This document shows positions 58,403-64,000 of a stretch of 64,000 nt of DNA, in pieces. This DNA comes from UBA8752 sp042095055 (GTDB lineage: Bacteria; Bacteroidota; Bacteroidia; Flavobacteriales_D; Sanyastnellaceae), in the NCBI GenBank assembly GCA_042095055.1, contig JBELBZ010000004.1, positions 1 through 64,000 on the forward strand, in the 5' to 3' direction. The notes beneath the pieces were generated by a model. The model saw nothing but the letters and a program-made list of their open reading frames with translations, had not been told where the DNA came from and did no database searches. Position 1 is the stretch's first letter. Each line of letters starts with the position of its first letter. A program made the position numbers and the translations under genes.

Positions 58403-59837
58403 ATGGAGCCGGGTGCCAGGGCTTCTGGCTTTCTTGCTGCTGGGGCTGTGCCTCACGGGTCAAGCGCAGCTGGGCCCCGCTGAGCTGTTGCCAGAATGGG
58501 GACAGGCAGGGTGGTCTAACCCTGCGATTTTGCACCCGTCTGGCGGTCACCTGCTCATCGGGGGTCTCTCAGGAGGCCAGTTCGAGCTGGACCATACAGG
58601 ACCGACATACTCCGATTTTATCAGTACGGAAGGTGCGATTGACCCCGTCGCTTTTCTGTCAAGTATGGACCCGAGAGCGTCCATTGGATTTAGGTCGGAG
58701 GTGCCCGTGATTTCGGTGGGATTTCGCGATGAGCAGCGGTTTGAATTCAGACTGCGCAGCCGTGTAGTGGCTGAACAGGTGTTCGATTATGACCGGGACC
58801 TGTTTGATTTGGCGTGGCGCGGAAATGGCCACCCTGACAACATCGGTCGGCCCATTTCATTGGCCGATATGGGAGTGAACTCCCAGGTGTATTTCGACCA
58901 TGGGGTGAGCGTTGGTGCGATGGCCAAAGAGGACAAGCTGTGGTTGGGCTGGGGCATCCACTTGCTCAATGGCGTGGCTGCTTTTCAAACAGAAACGTTT
59001 GATTTGGAATGGACCACGGACACCCTCGACTACAGCTGGGATGTGACAGGTGCTGCGACGTTCAATGCCGCTGGGGTGAGTTTGGACTCTCTGTTGGAGC
59101 AGGGAGAAATTGAAGTCCCAGGCAATGGGGGCATTCCCAATACCCTCGGGGCAGGGGTTGCTTTTGACTTCGGGTTTTTGTGGCGTCTGGGGCCGAAGGT
59201 GGAGTTGGATGGATCCGTCGAAGGAAGGGGGGGCATGAGGTGGCTGAAATCGGTGTCCAGCAAGAGCGTGGACCCTGCGAATTTTGTGTTGCAAGGGATT
59301 GACTTGGTGGGTGAGTTGGATGGTGTCGGGTTGAACTCGCCCGATTCGCTTTCCGAGGCATTTGAGGACTGGCAGGAGGCGATGGTGGATTCATTGACGG
59401 ACACATTTTCTGTGCAATCTGACCCGGAATTGGCGGGTGCATTTGACACCAGAATTCGTGAGACCTGGCGCCTGGGAATGAGGTTCAAACCTTCGCAGTC
59501 TGTTGAGATCAGTGTAATGGCCTACCGGCAATTCAGGTTTGGTCGGTCTGTGGAAGGGGGCCTGTTCGGGGTCACATACAGGCTCAGGGGGCTGCTGACA
59601 GCCCACGTTCAAGGCCAGTACCATTCCAACAGGTGGATGTGGGGTTCAGGCCTTTCATTGAGGGGAGGGCCAGTGCGGCTTTCGGTTTCTGCCAGAAATG
59701 TGCCGGGTCTATTGTTGCCGCTTGATGCCGGGCATTGGCAGGGTCAAGTGGGGTTGTCCTTTGACATGGGTTATGCCCAGAAAAAGAAGAAGCGGCGCAA
59801 GAATGACCTTGGAACGGGCAAAGGGATGTGGCACTGA
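58383..59837 (+). CDS. DUF5723-like outer-membrane beta-barrel protein
   Basis: 484 residues from ATG 58383, inside the last 20 nt of the previous gene. The signal peptide (PGLLAFLLLGLCLTGQAQ) is followed by a start typical of Bacteroidota barrel proteins (WSNPAILHPSGGHLLIGGLSG) and by many amphipathic strands. The end (WQGQVGLSFDMGYAQKKKKRRKN) has a terminal strand and a basic tail. DUF5723 proteins are uncharacterised. Pairing with the upstream lipoprotein suggests a common surface function. Confidence 0.75.
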   Translation: MRVLTSEWSRVPGLLAFLLLGLCLTGQAQLGPAELLPEWGQAGWSNPAILHPSGGHLLIGGLSGGQFELDHTGPTYSDFISTEGAIDPVAFLSSMDPRASIGFRSEVPVISVGFRDEQRFEFRLRSRVVAEQVFDYDRDLFDLAWRGNGHPDNIGRPISLADMGVNSQVYFDHGVSVGAMAKEDKLWLGWGIHLLNGVAAFQTETFDLEWTTDTLDYSWDVTGAATFNAAGVSLDSLLEQGEIEVPGNGGIPNTLGAGVAFDFGFLWRLGPKVELDGSVEGRGGMRWLKSVSSKSVDPANFVLQGIDLVGELDGVGLNSPDSLSEAFEDWQEAMVDSLTDTFSVQSDPELAGAFDTRIRETWRLGMRFKPSQSVEISVMAYRQFRFGRSVEGGLFGVTYRLRGLLTAHVQGQYHSNRWMWGSGLSLRGGPVRLSVSARNVPGLLLPLDAGHWQGQVGLSFDMGYAQKKKKRRKNDLGTGKGMWH

Positions 59838-59851
59838 GCGCCACTTGAGCG

Positions 59852-60526
59852 TCAACTGTTGAGGAAGTCTTCGTAACCGATGCCCCGCAGAAACTGACGC
59901 AAAGAGTGGGCTTCAAGGTCCAAATGCACCCCTGACCATCCTGCGTTGATGGCTCCGGCAACATTGGCAAGGGTATCGTCGATCAACAGTGTTTTGGCGG
60001 GGTTGAGGTCGAATTGATGGGCCACTTCCTCGAAAGCCTTGACATGGGGTTTGCGGTATCCCAGTCTATGGCTGTAGACGAGTTGTCGAAAGGACTCAGG
60101 GAATTTCTGCTGCCTCGAAGTGAGGATTTGCTGCTCGAAATGCGCGGCGTGCAGGGCGTTGGTGTTGCTGAAAAGGATCAAGTCGAAGTCGTGCTCCAAG
60201 GACTTGAGCCAAGGCATGGTTTCTTCCCGCAATCCGATCAAAAGGGCGTTCCACGCTTCAAGTACTTCTTCTGCAGTCGTTCCTGGGGCACACCGGGCGC
60301 GAAGGGTCTCCAGGAACGCTTTCTCTTCGATGTGTCCGGTTTCCAGGTCGTTGATCAGTGTGCTTTGTTGGCCGTGTTGGAACTCTAAATGGAAGTTTGG
60401 GAGCCCCAACTTTGCGAAAGCCTGTCTGGTTTTGTTGTGGTCAATCTCATACAGTACTCCGCCGAAATCCAGGACGATGTGATCGAATTCACTCCAGTCA
60501 ATGGGGAAGAGTGCAGGCGTTGGCAT
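59852..60526 (-). CDS. HAD-superfamily hydrolase (IA type)
   Basis: 224 residues from ATG 60526, 5 nt after the stop of the upstream HU-SPOR gene. HAD motifs: DFGGVLYEID (I), LFSNTN (II), GYRKPHVKAFE (III) and LLIDDTLANVAGA (IV). Motif I has Gly where phosphatases of the DxD class have a second Asp, as in the YihX-like glucose-1-phosphate phosphatase branch, so this is likely a sugar-phosphate phosphatase, but the substrate is unknown. Confidence 0.88.
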   Translation of the reverse strand: MPTPALFPIDWSEFDHIVLDFGGVLYEIDHNKTRQAFAKLGLPNFHLEFQHGQQSTLINDLETGHIEEKAFLETLRARCAPGTTAEEVLEAWNALLIGLREETMPWLKSLEHDFDLILFSNTNALHAAHFEQQILTSRQQKFPESFRQLVYSHRLGYRKPHVKAFEEVAHQFDLNPAKTLLIDDTLANVAGAINAGWSGVHLDLEAHSLRQFLRGIGYEDFLNS

Positions 60527-60531
60527 TCCAC

Positions 60532-61575
60532 TTAGAAGTGCAGCACCCAAGCCTGGTCTATGCCGTGGTGGCTCTTCAAGCTTTTTTGGAAGGAAACTGC
60601 GCGTTTGAGGTTGTCAAAACAACCGGTAGAGACGCGGTGGTGCCCATTGGGGCCAGGAAGAATCGATGTGGCGTAACCAAGGGACTCAAAACGGCGTGCA
60701 AGGCCCGCAGCGCGTTGCATGGAGCTGAACGTTCCAGCAATCACATGGTGGCTGCACCCCGCGGACAATGGCTGGGGCATGGGAAGCGGCATGAGGGCTT
60801 CTCTGCGGCCCCCCGTTTCTATGGTTGGGGCACCAGCGTGGATGAACCCCAGATTGTTGGTTTCTGTCGGCTCTGGAAAGCGGATGTCTTCGCCTTCGAT
60901 GCGGGGGAGATAGGCCGATGGTGTGCTGCGGTTCAAACTGAGGAACTCAAACTGATCGCCTTCTGATTGGCCCCACCACAGGGAGCCAGCGACCAGCAAG
61001 GGCAGCATCAGTACGGCAGCGACGCGCACCCAAGCGCCCGCCCAGTGGTCTGCACGTGCAGGCATTTCTGGAGCCGCTTCAGGGGCAGTTTCTGCAGCAG
61101 GAACTGAGGGGCGCGTGGCCTTTTGGTCTGTGGCAACGGAGCGGTCTACCCATGGGATGCGGCTGAGGCCTGGGGGGGCGTACCGCTCGCCCAAACGGGA
61201 TTCTGGTGCAAAACCAAAGGACCCATTGTCCATTTGATACAGCCGGCCTAAGCCTGGAATCTCTCGGGTCTCACCGGACTCGAGGTGGGCTTTGAGGGAA
61301 GCCGCCTCTTTGTCAATGAGCGCGGTGGCTGCGTCTGTTGTGCAGTTGGTAGCCCTTCGGATTTCCTGTTCTAGCAGGCCGTCCCGAACGGTGAGCTTGG
61401 GATTGAAGACCACATTGCGGCCAGGAGGAACCCATTCACCCTTGTCGCCATCAAAACGAGCGGGTACTGGATGTGCCACGAAGCCACCCAGTCCAGGAAT
61501 CACGAGACAGTCGTGATCGTGAAGCAGCAGAGGCAAGGCTTGGATCAAGAAATCCATATCCGAGGTGTTGGGCAT
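60532..61575 (-). CDS. HU-CCDC81 and SPOR domain envelope protein
   Basis: 347 residues (a second ATG at 61557 is possible). Residues 8-125 form an HU-CCDC81-like domain (HDCLVIPGLGGFVAHPVPARF, GETREIPGLGRLYQMDNGSFGF). A Pro/Ala linker and one membrane helix at about 180-202 (GAWVRVAAVLMLPLLVAGSLWWG) precede a C-terminal SPOR domain (SHHVIAGTFSSMQRAAGLARRFESLGY, HRVSTGCFD), which binds denuded peptidoglycan at division sites. It therefore links a cytoplasmic domain to the cell wall. Known as a Bacteroidota architecture. TATTTTCG at 61583-61590 is a possible promoter element 7 nt before the start. Confidence 0.9.
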   Translation of the reverse strand: MPNTSDMDFLIQALPLLLHDHDCLVIPGLGGFVAHPVPARFDGDKGEWVPPGRNVVFNPKLTVRDGLLEQEIRRATNCTTDAATALIDKEAASLKAHLESGETREIPGLGRLYQMDNGSFGFAPESRLGERYAPPGLSRIPWVDRSVATDQKATRPSVPAAETAPEAAPEMPARADHWAGAWVRVAAVLMLPLLVAGSLWWGQSEGDQFEFLSLNRSTPSAYLPRIEGEDIRFPEPTETNNLGFIHAGAPTIETGGRREALMPLPMPQPLSAGCSHHVIAGTFSSMQRAAGLARRFESLGYATSILPGPNGHHRVSTGCFDNLKRAVSFQKSLKSHHGIDQAWVLHF

Positions 61576-61637
61576 TCCACGTCGAAAATAAGGTGATTCC
61601 TCATTGCTTGACCGACTTCATGTTTTGATTGCCCCAT

Positions 61638-62357
61638 TCAACGTGTTTGTTTACGGTACCATTCGCGGACACCTTCAAGGTCTTGTGCGGTATCTACGGG
61701 CCCTGGAGAGGTTCCTTCGGAAACCCTGACCAAACCAATGGACAGGCCAGATTCCAGCCACCTCAGTTGTTCGAGCCGCTCGCTTTTTTCGAGGGCCCCT
61801 TCTGGCAGTGTGCTGCATCGCGTGAGTGCGCCAGGAGCGAAGCCATAGATTCCAATGTGGATGTGAAACGGCCCACCTGAGGGGACCGGTGAACGGGAGA
61901 AATACAGGGCCTGCAGTTGCGCGTTGCAGGCCACTTTTACCCGGTGGGGAGATGTGGCTTCAGATGGTTTTTCCGGGCGCATGGTGGTGACAATGTCCCA
62001 TTGATTTTCGCGCAGCTTGGAACAGATGGCGGACAGGTGCTCGGGGTCGGGAAAAGGTTCGTCACCCTGTAGGTTGATGACGGCACCGCCGTCTCCCCAG
62101 GTGTGCCATACCTCTTGGCAGCGGTCAGTTCCTGTGGTGTGCGCAGGATCTGTGAGCACCGCTTCTCCCCCGGCATGGGCAATGGCCTCTGCAATGGCCG
62201 CACTGTCCGTGGCCACGCACACCCTGTGGATGTCGGGATGTTGGTGAGCGGCGCGCCAGGTGTGCACGATCATCGGCTCTCCGCCAATGTCTGCGAGGGG
62301 TTTGTTGGGGAGGCGGGAAGAGCCTGCACGGGCGGGTATGATCGCGGAAATGTTCAC
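61638..62357 (-). CDS. kdsB: 3-deoxy-manno-octulosonate cytidylyltransferase
   Basis: 239 residues from a GTG at 62357. It activates Kdo as CMP-Kdo for lipopolysaccharide synthesis. Motifs: AIIPARAGSSRLPNKPLADIGG, VATDSAAIAEA, TGTDRCQEV and NLQGDEPFPDP. The GTG overlaps the stop of the TonB-dependent receptor gene (GTGA), so the two are translated together. It confirms a lipopolysaccharide outer membrane. Confidence 0.95.
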   Translation of the reverse strand: MNISAIIPARAGSSRLPNKPLADIGGEPMIVHTWRAAHQHPDIHRVCVATDSAAIAEAIAHAGGEAVLTDPAHTTGTDRCQEVWHTWGDGGAVINLQGDEPFPDPEHLSAICSKLRENQWDIVTTMRPEKPSEATSPHRVKVACNAQLQALYFSRSPVPSGGPFHIHIGIYGFAPGALTRCSTLPEGALEKSERLEQLRWLESGLSIGLVRVSEGTSPGPVDTAQDLEGVREWYRKQTR

Positions 62358-64000
62358 GGAGTGAAGGTGTAGCGGATCAGCCAGAGCCGGTTGGCTTCTG
62401 CAGCAAGGGGCCGCAAAGCGTAATTGAGGTTGGCGGCATTGCGCACGATGAGCTCTACATGGTGGTGATCGTCAAACTTGCGGCCGACCTGAAAGTCATG
62501 CAGCCACTGGGCTTGAGGGCGCTCTGCCAACCAGTCGATGAGTCCATATTCGAGCAGTCCCAATTCTTCGATGTCGAGAAAGGCCTTGTCGATGTTTTGG
62601 ATGGTGGTGTTTCTCGCGCCATTCCAACCGAGGGTCCAGCCAGATGCGTGTTGCAGGCTAAGGTTGGCGCGGAAGGTGTTTAGAATGCGGTATTTGAGCA
62701 CGTTGTTCGCGGTGTCGGAACTGGTCGAGTTGTAGCTCACACCCACTGTGCTTCCTCCCGAAAATGTGGCGTAGATGGAGTCTGGTGTCAAGCTGACGGG
62801 GTCCAACATGGTTTGTCCGATGAGCCATTGAACGTCCCATTGACCGACCTCACCCTTGCCCATGGTGCTCCATTCGAGGCCGCTCACCTGCGCTCTTCCT
62901 GTGTTGATGCTGCGGAAGCCGAGGTCGAGCAAGCCGTTTCCTGTGTTGCCCCAGATCCCAAAGGTGTATTCGATGAAGTTTTCGAAGTCTTGCTGGAAGA
63001 CAGCCACGTCGAAAAAGCCTTTCCACTGGCCTTGCTGACCGAAACGGAACCCTTGTTTGAGTCCAATTTCCATGTTGGTGGAAGACTCTGGTCGAATGTC
63101 GAGGGAAGGAAAAACGCTGATGCCGCCGACTGAGGTGCGGATGAATTTTTCGGCAATGCTGGGGAAGCGGAAACCTTGTCCGATGCTGGCCCTGAGAAAG
63201 CTGGCTTGGCCGAACCTGTAGTTGAGGCCTGTTCGAAACACGGTTTTTCCCAGGCTGACGCTGTCGAGCGTGAAATGCTCATAACGCGAGCCCACGGTCA
63301 GGTGAAGCCTTTTGTGCGGATGGGCGTCTACTTGGAGGTAGGCGGCGCGGTTGGAAGCGTCGTGAATCGTGTCGCCAATTCCGGCGTCATAGAGCTCGGC
63401 AATGCTGCGTGTGCCTTGGGCATAGATGCCTCCTGTGGCGGTCCATTTCTCTGCCCTGTAACGCGATCTGTACTCGCTCTGCCAAGTGTTGGAAGCGTTG
63501 CCTTGGTTGTTGTCGTTGTCGTTGACAAGCCTGAGAAAGCGGCCTTGGATTCGGTGATTCCAAGCGCCACTGGAACGCTCGAAATGCGGGTCAATGGTGA
63601 CCATGCGCTGCACAGTGCGCGTATCTGCGCCGGGGGTGGCGGCATAAAACCCCGTGTCTGCGTTGGCCCAAAGCAGGGTGTTGACCCCCTCCCCACTGAT
63701 GGCATTGGCGCGGAGGCCATATCCCCAACCGCCGTTTTTCGGGGCGTGTTCCCAGGCGCCATTGACCCTCCATTGGCGTTCTGCGTCGTAATGGTCCACC
63801 GTAAAGGGGTTGTATGGCCGGTTGTGGGACAGTCCGGTGGCAGGGTCGATTTGGGGTCCTTTGTGCCCATCGCTTCCTTGCCATTGGCCTCCAAAACTGA
63901 TCCCATCACCATTGTTGAGTCGACGGGTATGCAGCCACGATGTGCTGCTTTGCATCAAACTGCGGTTCCAGTATTTGCGCCCATTCCCGGGGTTGCTGAA
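62354..64000 (-). CDS. TonB-dependent outer-membrane receptor, N-terminus outside the window
   Basis: The frame stays open to the window edge at 64000, so the plug domain and signal peptide lie beyond it. About 548 residues are visible, all beta-barrel: repeated aromatic strands (WRVNGAWEHAPKNGGWGYGLRANAISG, RFPSIAEKFIRTSVGG, FFDVAVFQQDFENFIEYTFG) and the ending NLNYALRPLAAEANRLWLIRYTFTP, typical of a receptor with a C-terminal Phe-containing strand. The RFPSIAEKF segment is a hallmark of siderophore/vitamin-type receptors. The ligand is not evident. It overlaps kdsB by 4 nt. Confidence 0.85.
   Translation of the reverse strand, partial: FSNPGNGRKYWNRSLMQSSTSWLHTRRLNNGDGISFGGQWQGSDGHKGPQIDPATGLSHNRPYNPFTVDHYDAERQWRVNGAWEHAPKNGGWGYGLRANAISGEGVNTLLWANADTGFYAATPGADTRTVQRMVTIDPHFERSSGAWNHRIQGRFLRLVNDNDNNQGNASNTWQSEYRSRYRAEKWTATGGIYAQGTRSIAELYDAGIGDTIHDASNRAAYLQVDAHPHKRLHLTVGSRYEHFTLDSVSLGKTVFRTGLNYRFGQASFLRASIGQGFRFPSIAEKFIRTSVGGISVFPSLDIRPESSTNMEIGLKQGFRFGQQGQWKGFFDVAVFQQDFENFIEYTFGIWGNTGNGLLDLGFRSINTGRAQVSGLEWSTMGKGEVGQWDVQWLIGQTMLDPVSLTPDSIYATFSGGSTVGVSYNSTSSDTANNVLKYRILNTFRANLSLQHASGWTLGWNGARNTTIQNIDKAFLDIEELGLLEYGLIDWLAERPQAQWLHDFQVGRKFDDHHHVELIVRNAANLNYALRPLAAEANRLWLIRYTFTP

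Noticed and set aside
59852..60526. HAD protein possibly inactive because motif I lacks a second Asp
   Set aside because: DFGGV/DLGGV variants are normal for an active HAD branch and the other three motifs are intact.

Overview
The window is 64 kb of GC-rich chromosomal DNA from a member of the Bacteroidota, most likely a marine Flavobacteriales lineage. The evidence is a MurF-alanine racemase fusion, type A and type B type-IX-secretion (T9SS) sorting domains, a gliding-motility-type C-terminal domain, HU-CCDC81/SPOR, DUF4296, DUF5522 and DUF5723 proteins, a complete suf operon, no obvious Shine-Dalgarno sequences, and repeated matches to the Bacteroidota promoter element TAnnTTTG. It is dense with housekeeping genes. 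I see no phage, insertion sequence, CRISPR array or integrase. One 100-N assembly gap lies inside rpsB.

Layout. 0-2.2 kb: a secreted T9SS cargo protein, then a cysteine-rich Rrf2 regulator and APS reductase (cysH). 2.2-14.8 kb (minus strand): PurF; an SDR and a TetR-TolC-adaptor-RND efflux operon behind a TetR-like operator; a pentapeptide protein, a long-type urocanase and a DUF5522 protein. 14.8-17.9 kb: MurF-Alr and thymidine kinase. 18.1-22.6 kb (plus): rplM-rpsI-rpsB-tsf-pyrH-frr. 22.6-29.8 kb (minus): sufA-B-C-D-(tlyA relic)-S-E-T-dxr, linking Fe-S assembly to isoprenoid synthesis. 29.9-33.1 kb: thiL, divergent from an MbnP/MbnH copper-protein/dihaem-enzyme pair. 33.1-41 kb: UvrC, an SDR, DUF4296-pyrC-glycosyltransferase, a pseudouridine synthase, an outer-membrane-like protein and YraN. 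41-46 kb: a coiled-coil membrane protein and a giant T9SS type B adhesin-like protein. 46-50 kb: gpsA, glyS, pgk. 50-53.1 kb: a GH81 beta-1,3-glucanase and tRNA-Cys, sharing a terminator. 53-60 kb: phosphatidylserine synthase, PurS, an S9 peptidase, and a lipoprotein/DUF5723 beta-barrel pair. 60-64 kb: HAD hydrolase, HU-SPOR protein, KdsB and a TonB-dependent receptor cut by the window edge.

The main points of interest are: a 52-codon scar that looks like the two ends of tlyA joined inside the suf operon; an MbnP/MbnH pair in which MbnP carries a T9SS tail; a ribosomal protein S2 with a long Ala/Pro/Glu repeat tail that broke the assembly; promoter elements placed 4-7 nt before start codons, suggesting leaderless mRNAs; and dyads overlapping promoters in front of the tetR and cysH genes. 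No wholly unknown multi-gene system is evident. The nearest candidates are the MbnP-T9SS/MbnH pair and the overlapping lipoprotein/DUF5723 pair.
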